Below, in pieces: positions 7,771 through 14,091 of a DNA stretch of 14,170 bases (positions within the stretch are counted from its first letter, which is position 1; each line of letters begins with the position of its first letter). The DNA is from JANNOG01 sp964516515 (lineage in GTDB: Bacteria > Actinomycetota > Actinomycetes > Actinomycetales > JBBAYJ01). The translations under genes and the position numbers were made by a program. The DNA is taken from assembly GCA_964516515.1 (NCBI GenBank), contig CAZEYA010000098.1, forward strand, positions 1 through 14,170, read 5' to 3'. Under the pieces are notes generated by a model that saw only the letters and a list, made by a program, of their open reading frames with translations, made no database searches and was not told the origin of the DNA.

Positions 7771-8958
7771 ATGCTCCGGTCCATGTTCTCCAGCATCAGC
7801 GGCCTGCGCTCCCACCAGACGATGATGGACGTCACCGCCAACAACATCGCCAACGTCAACACCGCCGGATTCAAGTCCTCGGCCACGGTGTTCCAGGACG
7901 CGCTCAGCCAGCTGCTGCAGGCCCCCGGCGCGCCCGACCCCGGCGGCGCTATCGGTGGCACCAACCCGGCGCAGGTCGGTCTCGGTACCCGGGTGGCCGG
8001 CATCAGCAGCAACTTCGGTCAGGGCGCCTCACAGAGCACCGGCAAGAGCACCGACCTGATGATCTCCGGGGACGGGTTCTTCGTCGTGGAGAAGAGCGGC
8101 CAGCAGTTCTACACCCGCTCCGGCGCCTTCTCCTTCGACGCTGTCGGCAACCTGGTCACCACCGACGGCGCCTTCGTGCAGGGGTGGCTGGCCAACGCCG
8201 GCGTGGTCAGCACGACCGGCCCATTGGTCGACCTCAAGCTGCCCGTCGGCACCCTGCTGCCGCCGGTGGCCACCACCACCGTCACCACGACCGGCAACCT
8301 GCCCGGTGGTGCCGCCACCGGCACCGTGCTGACCACGTCGATCCCCACCTACGACGCCGCGGGTGTCGCCACCAACGTGATCGCCACCTTCACCAAGCTG
8401 GCCGGTACCCCGGAGTGGTCGGTGACGCTGGACCGGGGCGCGGTCAACGTCCCCGCCGCCAACCTGGACTTCAGCCCGGCGGGCACTACCCCGACGCCGA
8501 CGACCATGACGATCGCGGGTATCACCGTCGACCTCTCGGCGCTGACCAACTACGCCGGCGCCACCACGGTCGGTGCGACTTCGCAAAACGGCTCCGCGGT
8601 CGGGTCACTGCAGTCCTTCACGCTCGGCAACGACGGATCGTTGCAGGGCGTGTTCTCCAATGGGTTGCGCCAGACCCTGGGTCAGGTGGCCATGGCCGCG
8701 TTCAACAACCCGCAGGGACTGGAGAAGGCCGGCAACACGACCTTCCGCGAGACGGTCAACTCCGGTGTGGTGCAGGTCGGCGCGCCCGGCACGGGGCCGC
8801 GGGGCACGTTGACCGGCGGCTCGCTGGAGATGTCCAACGTGGACCTCTCCCAGGAGTTCACCAACTTGATCATCTCGCAGCGCGGCTTCCAGGCGAACTC
8901 ACGGGTCATCACCGCCTCCGACGAGCTGCTGCAGGACCTGGTCAACATGAAGCGATGA
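7771..8958 (+). CDS. flgE: FlgE, flagellar hook protein
   Basis: FlgE is the structural subunit of the hook, the universal joint between basal body and filament, exported by the flagellar type III system. The product has 395 residues. The N-terminus MLRSMFSSISGLRSHQTMMD, followed by VTANNIANVNTAGFKSS (about 21-37), is the rod/hook D0 signature. A GFFVVE segment near residue 107 is also typical. The C-terminus (354-395) has MSNVDLSQEFTNLIISQRGF and a heptad-like helix pairing with the N-terminus. The centre, rich in Thr, Gly and Val, is the variable outer domain. AAGGAG at 7757-7762 lies 8 nt before the ATG. Length and position after flgD support FlgE over the shorter rod proteins FlgF/FlgG. 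Confidence 0.95.
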   Translation: MLRSMFSSISGLRSHQTMMDVTANNIANVNTAGFKSSATVFQDALSQLLQAPGAPDPGGAIGGTNPAQVGLGTRVAGISSNFGQGASQSTGKSTDLMISGDGFFVVEKSGQQFYTRSGAFSFDAVGNLVTTDGAFVQGWLANAGVVSTTGPLVDLKLPVGTLLPPVATTTVTTTGNLPGGAATGTVLTTSIPTYDAAGVATNVIATFTKLAGTPEWSVTLDRGAVNVPAANLDFSPAGTTPTPTTMTIAGITVDLSALTNYAGATTVGATSQNGSAVGSLQSFTLGNDGSLQGVFSNGLRQTLGQVAMAAFNNPQGLEKAGNTTFRETVNSGVVQVGAPGTGPRGTLTGGSLEMSNVDLSQEFTNLIISQRGFQANSRVITASDELLQDLVNMKR

Positions 8959-9127
8959 GGTGAGCCGGGGCTTCAGCAGCTGTTGTGACACGCGGTGACG
9001 GGCATTGCGCCACGCCCGTCACCGGTGCGGGCGATCAGTAGGGCGGGCCGGCGGGCCGATGACGTGATGGCACCCCCCTGGGTGCGACCCCTCGAGGGTG
9101 GACGAGCCAACGCCACGGACGGACGAC
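8959..9127. promoter_or_regulatory. Dyad-rich intergenic region between flgE and flbD
   Basis: This 169-bp non-coding spacer is one of only two longer ones in the cluster. It holds an 11-bp perfect hairpin (8993-9024), a 6-bp stem GCACCC/GGGTGC with a 4-nt loop (9070-9085) and the 10-bp palindrome CCCTCGAGGG (9089-9098). GTGAC occurs twice in direct orientation 10 bp apart (8985 and 8995). GCCGATGA at 9055-9062 matches 7 of 8 bases of the sigma-28 -10 element (GCCGATAA), but no good -35 lies 15 bp upstream. The region may end the hook transcript and start the stator one; this is inferred. Confidence 0.5.
8993..9024 (+). terminator. Candidate hairpin terminator after flgE
   Basis: CGGTGACGGGC (8993-9003) and GCCCGTCACCG (9014-9024) form a perfect 11-bp GC-rich stem with a 10-nt loop, starting 34 nt after the flgE stop. 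No T-tract follows. Such stems without U-tails are often proposed as terminators in high-GC actinobacteria, but it could equally be an operator or an mRNA-stabilising structure. Confidence 0.5.
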
Positions 9128-9463
9128 GTGATCCCGGTGATACCACTGACCAGGCTGAACGGTACGAGCTTCGCGCTCAACCCCGACCTCGTCGCTCGCG
9201 CTGACGTGACCCCCGACACCGTCCTGACACTGACCGACGGCGCGAAGTACGTCGTCACCGAGAGCCTCGCGGACGTCGTCCACCTCATCATCGATTACCG
9301 CGCGGCCATCCTGCGCGCTGCCGCCGAGCCCGAGGTGAGCGAGTCCCGCGCCCAGTTCCAGGTCGAGTCGCTCCAGCTGGCAGCGGACCACGAGGACCCG
9401 GCGACAGTCGTCGAGCCGACGTGGCGACCCACCGTCGTCCCGCTTCATCCCAGGAGGGTGTAG
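9128..9463 (+). CDS. flbD: FlbD/SwrD-family flagellar protein
   Basis: FlbD (SwrD) is a small protein encoded next to motAB or flgE in Gram-positive flagellar clusters; in Bacillus SwrD raises motor power. The family signature is clear: LTRLNG at 7-12, ALNPDLV at about 16-22, and TPDTVLTLTDGAKYVVTES at 28-46. The usual protein is about 60-75 residues; this one has 111, with an extra tail (about residues 65-111) rich in Glu, Val and Pro that ends WRPTVVPLHPRRV. The start is uncertain: GTG 9128, GTG 9137 (gives the family-like MIPLTRLNG) and GTG 9098 are all in frame and none has a strong Shine-Dalgarno. I chose 9128 because GGACGGAC lies just upstream. It ends 3 nt before motA. Confidence 0.85.
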   Translation: MIPVIPLTRLNGTSFALNPDLVARADVTPDTVLTLTDGAKYVVTESLADVVHLIIDYRAAILRAAAEPEVSESRAQFQVESLQLAADHEDPATVVEPTWRPTVVPLHPRRV

Positions 9464-9466
9464 GAC

Positions 9467-10234
9467 ATGGATCTCGCCGCCATCATCGGTCTGGTCGTCA
9501 GCCTCGCCGCCATCTGCCTCGGCATCGTCCTGGCCGGTGGCGACCCCGCCGTCATGTTTCAGGCGCCGCCCATCATCCTCGTCCTCGGCGGTGCGCTCGG
9601 TGTCACCGTCATGGGCGGCACGCTCAAGGACACCCTGAAGCAGCCCAAGATCCTCATCAAGGCGTTCACGGCCAGAATCCCTGCGCAGGACACGACGGTG
9701 TCCAACCTGGTCTCGCTGTCGGACAAGGCACGCCGCGAGGGACTGCTCGCGCTGGAAGAGGCCAGCAAGGACATCAACGACCCCTACCTCAAGGACGGCC
9801 TCCAGCTCGCGATCGACGGCACGGACCCGGACGATCTAGACGAGGTGATGCGCTCGCAGATCGATGCCAAGCGCGCCGCCGACAAGCAGGGCGCCAAGTT
9901 CTGGGCCGACGCCGGCGCGTACGCCCCCACGGTGGGCATCATCGGCACCTGCCTGGAGCTGGCCAGCGCCCTGCAGGCGCTGGACGACCCCGCATCGCTC
10001 GGACCCAAGATTGCGTTGGCGCTGCTCGCGACCCTCTGGGGCGTCATGTCCGCGAACTGCCTCTTCCTGCCACTGGCGGCCCGGCTCAAGCGGCTCTCGG
10101 AGATCGAGTGCGGCCAGATGGAGATGGTCGTCGAGGGCATCCTCGCCATCCAGGCCGGCGCCAATCCGCGGGTACTCGCCCGCAAGCTGGAAAGCCTGCT
10201 GGTCGACAAGCCGGCCGAGAAGAAGGCCGCCTGA
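9467..10234 (+). CDS. motA: MotA, flagellar motor stator protein
   Basis: MotA forms with MotB the ion-driven stator that pushes on FliG. The product has 255 residues with four hydrophobic segments at about 4-23, 32-51, 150-169 and 183-205. The large cytoplasmic loop between helices 2 and 3 carries the charged patch that meets FliG (R89/R90 and E97/E98 in ARREGLLALEEAS). The conserved channel prolines are P154 in AYAPTVGIIG and P202 in CLFLPLAARL. One oddity is Glu164 in GTCLELASAL, where the family normally has Gly (GTVxGL). The start has AGGAGGG at 9452-9458, 8 nt upstream, one of the strongest ribosome binding sites in the window. The stop overlaps the motB start (TGATG). Confidence 0.96.
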   Translation: MDLAAIIGLVVSLAAICLGIVLAGGDPAVMFQAPPIILVLGGALGVTVMGGTLKDTLKQPKILIKAFTARIPAQDTTVSNLVSLSDKARREGLLALEEASKDINDPYLKDGLQLAIDGTDPDDLDEVMRSQIDAKRAADKQGAKFWADAGAYAPTVGIIGTCLELASALQALDDPASLGPKIALALLATLWGVMSANCLFLPLAARLKRLSEIECGQMEMVVEGILAIQAGANPRVLARKLESLLVDKPAEKKAA

Positions 10235-11163
10235 TGTCCGCGGCCGAGGGCGGCCGTCATGGCGGAGCGCCTCGCCGCAAGAAGCGAGGCGGCCACCACG
10301 AGGAGGAGCACGAGAACCACGAGCGGTGGCTGGTCAGCTATGCGGACATGATGACCCTGCTCATGGCGCTGTTCCTCGTCATGTTCGCCATGAGCACCGT
10401 CGACAAGATCAAGTTTGAGCAGCTCGCGAACGGCCTCGCGGCTGGCTTCGGAAAACCTGCCTACGTCCCGCTGGAGGGGGGCGACGGGATTCTGCAAGCC
10501 GGCGACAGCCAGATCGATCCGATTCCCTTGGACGCCCTGACGCTGGCGATCCCGGCGATCGACCCGGGCAGCTTTGACACCGAGGCGCCGGGCGAGGAGG
10601 GCGTCACACCGCCCGATCTGCTGCAGCGGGCCCAAGTAGAGGCGCAGCGACTGCAGGAGATCGCCGAGCTGGCCGAGGCCCGCCTGGAGGTGGCCGGGTT
10701 GGCGGGCCGCGCTGACTACCGCATCGACCAGCGGGGCCTGGTCATCGCCCTGGTCGCCGACAACATCCTGTTCCGCAACGGCAGTGCCGAGCTGGAGCCC
10801 GACGGACGTCTGGCCGTCGACGCCGTCGCCCCCGTACTACGCGACCTCACGGTGCCGTTGGAGGTCGAGGGGCACGCCAATCACCTGCCGCTGTCGGGTA
10901 GCGCCCTCTATCCGTCCAACTGGGAGCTGTCCGCCGCGCGCGCCGCCAGCGTGGTTCGTCACCTCATCGAGGCCGACGGGCTCGATCCCGCCCGATTGAG
11001 CGCTACCGGATACTCCGACACCCGCCCGCTGGTACCAGTCGGTGATCCCACCGCCATCGAGCGCAACCGACGGGTCGATGTCGTGGTGACTTCGACCGAG
11101 TCTGCAGAGGTTCGAGCGCTGCTGCCGGCGCTGTCGCGCGACCTGGCGCCAGAGACGACGTGA
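10234..11163 (+). CDS. motB: MotB, flagellar motor stator protein with OmpA-like domain
   Basis: MotB anchors the stator to peptidoglycan and carries the ion-binding aspartate. The product has 309 residues. A basic then His/Glu-rich N-terminus (RRKKRGGHHEEEHENHE) precedes the single transmembrane helix, whose Asp38 in YADMMTLLMALFLVMFAMS corresponds to E. coli Asp32. A plug/linker region with acidic and coiled character follows (about 60-160). Then comes the OmpA-like peptidoglycan-binding domain (about 165-287), seen as VADNILFRNGSAEL, VEGHANHLPL, NWELSAARAASVV and ERNRRVDVVV. The channel sequence does not let me decide between protons and sodium. ATG 10234 shares one base with the motA stop; AGAAGG lies upstream in motA. 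A 48-bp spacer leads to fliL. Confidence 0.96.
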   Translation: MSAAEGGRHGGAPRRKKRGGHHEEEHENHERWLVSYADMMTLLMALFLVMFAMSTVDKIKFEQLANGLAAGFGKPAYVPLEGGDGILQAGDSQIDPIPLDALTLAIPAIDPGSFDTEAPGEEGVTPPDLLQRAQVEAQRLQEIAELAEARLEVAGLAGRADYRIDQRGLVIALVADNILFRNGSAELEPDGRLAVDAVAPVLRDLTVPLEVEGHANHLPLSGSALYPSNWELSAARAASVVRHLIEADGLDPARLSATGYSDTRPLVPVGDPTAIERNRRVDVVVTSTESAEVRALLPALSRDLAPETT

Positions 11164-11211
11164 ACCCCCGTGCTGCCCCAGCCCGAGCCACCGACATGAC
11201 CGGAGGAACTG

Positions 11212-11733
11212 ATGCCCGATCTGAAGGAACGCAAGTTGGCAGGAGCGACGTCGACACCAGGTGCCGCCGACGGCACCCCTACCGACGAGGCCGTTGGCGC
11301 CAAGAAGAAGGGAAAGAAACTCATCATCATCGTCGCCGCCGCGGTCCTGCTGGTGGCGGGGGGCGGTGGCGCCTTCTGGTTCCTCACGATGCGGGCGCCG
11401 GCCGAGGAACCGCCACCGGAACCCGGTGAGGTCGCGGCTTTCGGGCCGATCAGCGTCAACCTGGCCGAAGGGCATTACCTCAAGGTCGGTGTCGCGATCC
11501 AGCTGGCCGCCACTGCCGGCGGTGGCGGCCACGGCAAGAAGGTCGTCGTCGACGGCAGCAAGGCCCTGGACCTGACCATCGAGGCGTTTTCGGGCAGGAC
11601 GGTGGCTGACCTGGGCGATCCCGCTCAACGCGCGCTCATCAAAGAGGAGCTGCTGCACGACGTCGAGGAGGCGTACCACGAGAACCATCACGTCGTGATG
11701 GACCTCTACTTCACCGAATTCGTCACCCAGTGA
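11212..11733 (+). CDS. fliL: FliL, flagellar basal-body-associated stator protein
   Basis: FliL is a single-pass membrane protein that surrounds the stator and supports torque. The product has 173 residues: a short cytoplasmic N-terminus ending in KKKGKK, one transmembrane helix at about 37-59, a Pro/Glu linker (EEPPPEPGE), and a periplasmic-side domain with FGPISVNLAEGHYLKVGVAI and the C-terminal pattern LIKEELLHDVEEAYHENH...VMDLYFTEFVTQ. These are the conserved blocks of the FliL family (the 'YL.v.v.l' strand and 'v..vyFt.fv.Q' end). ATG 11212 has GGAGG at 11202-11206, 5 nt upstream. A GTCAC/GTGAC dyad with a 3-nt loop spans its stop codon (11722-11734). Confidence 0.94.
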   Translation: MPDLKERKLAGATSTPGAADGTPTDEAVGAKKKGKKLIIIVAAAVLLVAGGGGAFWFLTMRAPAEEPPPEPGEVAAFGPISVNLAEGHYLKVGVAIQLAATAGGGGHGKKVVVDGSKALDLTIEAFSGRTVADLGDPAQRALIKEELLHDVEEAYHENHHVVMDLYFTEFVTQ

Positions 11734-11840
11734 CCACGAAACGTCCGATCGACCGGCCAGTGACGGGCGCGTGACCGATCGGAACCCAACCTGAGGGAAC
11801 AGGCCCTCAACTCCACCGGACGGATGCCGATACCCAGAGC
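11734..11840. promoter_or_regulatory. Intergenic region fliL-fliM with dyads and direct repeats
   Basis: This 107-bp spacer holds the inverted pair TCCGATCG (11744-11751) / CGATCGGA (11776-11783). Between them are two direct GTGAC copies 11 bp apart (11760 and 11771). A 6-bp hairpin TGAGGG/CCCTCA with a 6-nt loop (11792-11809) follows. No ribosome binding site is evident before fliM. The organisation looks regulatory, with a candidate promoter at its 3' end. Confidence 0.45.
11807..11833 (+). promoter_or_regulatory. Candidate sigma-28 (FliA-type) promoter of fliM
   Basis: TCAA at 11807-11810, then exactly 15 nt, then GCCGATAC at 11826-11833. The flagellar sigma-28 consensus is TAAA-N15-GCCGATAA, so 10 of 12 positions match with ideal spacing. 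A start site about 7 nt downstream would fall at or next to the fliM GTG (11841), implying a leaderless transcript, which fits the missing Shine-Dalgarno. This is prediction only. Confidence 0.45.
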
Positions 11841-12821
11841 GTGTCGACCGAACGGGTGGTGCCCACCGGCCATGAGCCGGCTGATGCGCCGATCAGCGGC
11901 GGTGGTGGCAATGGCCGCCGTCGGCGGCGAGGGGCGGTGGTGCCCTACGACTTCCGGCATCCCACGAAGCTGAGCCGGGATCACGCCCGCGGCCTGCAGA
12001 TCGTCTATGAGACCTTCGCGAGGCAGTGGGCGACGCAGATGACCGCGTCGCTGCGGACCACTGCTTCGATCGACCTCAATACCATCGAGCAGCGCAGCTA
12101 CGGCGCGTTCGTCGCCGGCCTGCCGGAGCCGACATTCATGGCCATGTTCACCGCCCCCCCGCTGCAAGGACAGTGCGTCGTGCAGTTCGACCTGGCCGCG
12201 ACCATGGGCTTCGTCGACCGGATGCTCGGCGGACCGGGGGGGGCCGCGCAGCCGAAACGGCAGCCGTCCAACATCGAGGTACTGCTGCTGCGTCAGCTGC
12301 TCGACCGGATGCTGCGGGAGCTGCGCTACAGCTTCGCCCAGGTCGTCGACATCACGTGCGAGGTGGGCGGCATCGAGACGAACCCGCAGTTCGCTCAGGC
12401 CGCCGCGCTCACCGACATCATGGTCGTCGCAGAATTCTCGATTCGCATCGGGCCGGCCGCCACCAGCTCCTTGACCACTGCGAGCATCGCGCTGCCGTTC
12501 GAGAGCATCGAGGCTCACATGCGCCCCACGCCCGGTGATGCGAGCCCCGCTGCTGCCGTGGAACGCCATCGCCAGCAGGCGCTGACGACCAGCGGCATCA
12601 ACGGCACGCCGGTCGACGTCGGGGTCCGGCTCAGCTCGGTGCGCATGGGCGCCAAGGAGCTGCTGTCGCTGACCACCGGCGACATCGTCCGCATCGCTCA
12701 CCCGACGGCTCGCCCTCTGACGATCGTCGTGGGCGACGTTCCCGTTGCCCGGGCCGTGGTCGGTGGATCCGGCACCCGGTTGGCCTGTCTCGTCGTCGAT
12801 CCTAAGGAGACGGTCGAATGA
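11841..12821 (+). CDS. fliM: FliM, flagellar motor switch protein
   Basis: FliM forms the wall of the C ring, joining FliG to FliN and normally receiving CheY-P. The product has 326 residues. The core begins at VVPYDFRHPTKLSRDHARGL (about 33-52). It continues through the CheC-like middle domain with MLGGPGG (128-134; the family GGxG loop that contacts FliG), LRELRYSFAQV and NPQFAQ (181-186), and ends in a SpoA domain (about 250-320). The first 30 residues are Gly/Arg-rich and lack the LSQxEIDALL CheY-binding helix. GTG 11841 is the only start: reading upstream in frame there is no start codon before the stop at 11772. It has no clear Shine-Dalgarno. The stop overlaps the fliN ATG (ATGA). Confidence 0.95.
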   Translation: MSTERVVPTGHEPADAPISGGGGNGRRRRRGAVVPYDFRHPTKLSRDHARGLQIVYETFARQWATQMTASLRTTASIDLNTIEQRSYGAFVAGLPEPTFMAMFTAPPLQGQCVVQFDLAATMGFVDRMLGGPGGAAQPKRQPSNIEVLLLRQLLDRMLRELRYSFAQVVDITCEVGGIETNPQFAQAAALTDIMVVAEFSIRIGPAATSSLTTASIALPFESIEAHMRPTPGDASPAAAVERHRQQALTTSGINGTPVDVGVRLSSVRMGAKELLSLTTGDIVRIAHPTARPLTIVVGDVPVARAVVGGSGTRLACLVVDPKETVE

Positions 12822-13693
12822 GTGCCGTGGCCACCACCGCTGATCAGGTACTGCTGGCGGCCGACGCCGCCATCGGGCTGCTGCCGATCCCCGCCGGTGC
12901 TGTCGTCGAGGCGGCGACGCCTGCGGACCTTGCGTCGCAGTGGGCGGGTGTAGTGCGCCGGTTCACCGGCGCCCGGGGCGGCGCCACGGCGCTGCTGCTC
13001 AACCCCGCGGCCGCCGACGCGCTGAGCGCCGCGCTGGCCCAGGCCACCGCCCCCCCATCAGCGGCCGACCCGGCCGAGGCGGCAGCTGATGCCGCTACCG
13101 CCGATGCGGCCGTTGCGGGCGTGGGCACCGGCCTTGGTGCTGGCGCTGACGCGGTGTCGACCGCTGAGTTCGTGGCCGCGCTGGTACCCGCACTGGACGC
13201 GATGTCGACCACAGTCGGCCCGATCGCCGTCCTGGACGCCAAGCCGACCACTGGTGCCATGCTTCAGGAACTGCTCGCCGCGGCTCCGGTCGCCGCGGTC
13301 GCCGTGATCACCGTCGACGGCAATGCTGCCGCCTACATCGCGCTGTGCCTGGACGCGGCCCCGGCCGGGCCGGGCGTCCCTGCTCCCCGCCTCGCCGGTG
13401 ACGCACCGCTCGACGGTCCGGACGCCATGTCGACCGCCCGCGGCATGGACCTGTTGCGATCGGTTCCTATGGAGGTCACCGCCGAGATCGGCCGGACCAG
13501 GATGACCATCCAGGAACTGCTGTCGCTCTCGCCCGGCGCCGTGGTCGAACTGGACCGTCCCGTCGGCAGCCCGGCGGACGTGCTGGTCAACGGCCGGCTG
13601 TTCGCGCGGGGCGAGGTCGTCGTCGTCGACGAGGACTTCGCCATCCGGATCACGGAGATCGTGGACCCCAACGCCGACCCCACGGCGGCGTGA
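12818..13693 (+). CDS. fliN: FliN-type flagellar motor switch protein with long N-terminal region
   Basis: FliN forms the bottom of the C ring. The C-terminal SpoA domain (about 211-282) is clear: LLRSVPMEVTAEIGRTRMTI, LLSLSPGAVVELD, DVLVNGRLFARGEVVVVDE and FAIRITEIV. The protein has 291 residues, against about 140 for enterobacterial FliN. The extra 200 N-terminal residues are very Ala-rich, with a low-complexity stretch at about 72-112 (AADPAEAAADAATADAAVAG). They may hold a degenerate CheC-like or FliY-like domain, but I see no CheC catalytic motif and leave it unassigned. ATG 12818 overlaps the fliM stop and has AAGGAGA at 12804-12810. The stop overlaps the fliO start (GTGA). Confidence 0.93.
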   Translation: MSAVATTADQVLLAADAAIGLLPIPAGAVVEAATPADLASQWAGVVRRFTGARGGATALLLNPAAADALSAALAQATAPPSAADPAEAAADAATADAAVAGVGTGLGAGADAVSTAEFVAALVPALDAMSTTVGPIAVLDAKPTTGAMLQELLAAAPVAAVAVITVDGNAAAYIALCLDAAPAGPGVPAPRLAGDAPLDGPDAMSTARGMDLLRSVPMEVTAEIGRTRMTIQELLSLSPGAVVELDRPVGSPADVLVNGRLFARGEVVVVDEDFAIRITEIVDPNADPTAA

Positions 13694-14091
13694 TAGGCGT
13701 GGACGTCGCCGAGAGCCTGGCCCGCAGTGTCGGTGGCCTGGCGGTGGTGCTAGGGCTGATCTGGATCGCCGTACGGCTGCTCCGTCGCCGGATGGCCATG
13801 CCCAGCCAGTCGCAGCTGCGAGTGGTGCAACGGGTCGGGCTGGGCAAGAAGTCCGGCGTCGCCGTCATCGAGGTCGGCGAGCGTTGCATCCTGGTCGGGA
13901 TCGGGGAGTCGAGTATCACATTCCTGTCCGAGGTGGAGTCCGAGCCGGGTTCCGTCACCGACCTGCGGCCGGCCAGTACCACGGGGCCTGCCGAGACCTC
14001 GGTACCGCCAGCGGTGCCGTTGCAGCGCCCGGTGCCGCCCGGGCTGCGGGGCGTCATGGCCCGTGCCCAGGACCGGACGGTCCGCCGATGA
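13690..14091 (+). CDS. fliO: FliO, flagellar export-gate assembly protein
   Basis: FliO is a small membrane protein that helps assemble the FliP ring of the export gate. The product has 133 residues: one transmembrane helix at about 13-31 (SVGGLAVVLGLIWIAVRLL), then a basic patch LRRRM. A cytoplasmic beta-rich domain follows with LRVVQRVGLGKKSGVAVIEV and ERCILVGIGESSITFLSEV, the FliO family pattern, and then a Pro/Arg-rich tail. GTG 13690 overlaps the fliN stop (GTGA); a second in-frame GTG at 13699 is also possible, and neither has a strong Shine-Dalgarno. The stop overlaps the fliP ATG (ATGA), and position between fliN and fliP supports the call. Confidence 0.92.
   Translation: MIGVDVAESLARSVGGLAVVLGLIWIAVRLLRRRMAMPSQSQLRVVQRVGLGKKSGVAVIEVGERCILVGIGESSITFLSEVESEPGSVTDLRPASTTGPAETSVPPAVPLQRPVPPGLRGVMARAQDRTVRR

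Noticed and set aside
9035..9062. Sigma-28 promoter before flbD (GCCGATGA at 9055-9062)
   Set aside because: The -10 matches 7 of 8, but the bases 15 nt upstream (CAGT) match the TAAA -35 at only one of four positions, so I do not call it as a promoter.
9421..10233. Long N-terminal extension of MotB starting at 9421
   Set aside because: That open frame runs through motA in another frame. MotB homology starts at ATG 10234, which overlaps the motA stop.
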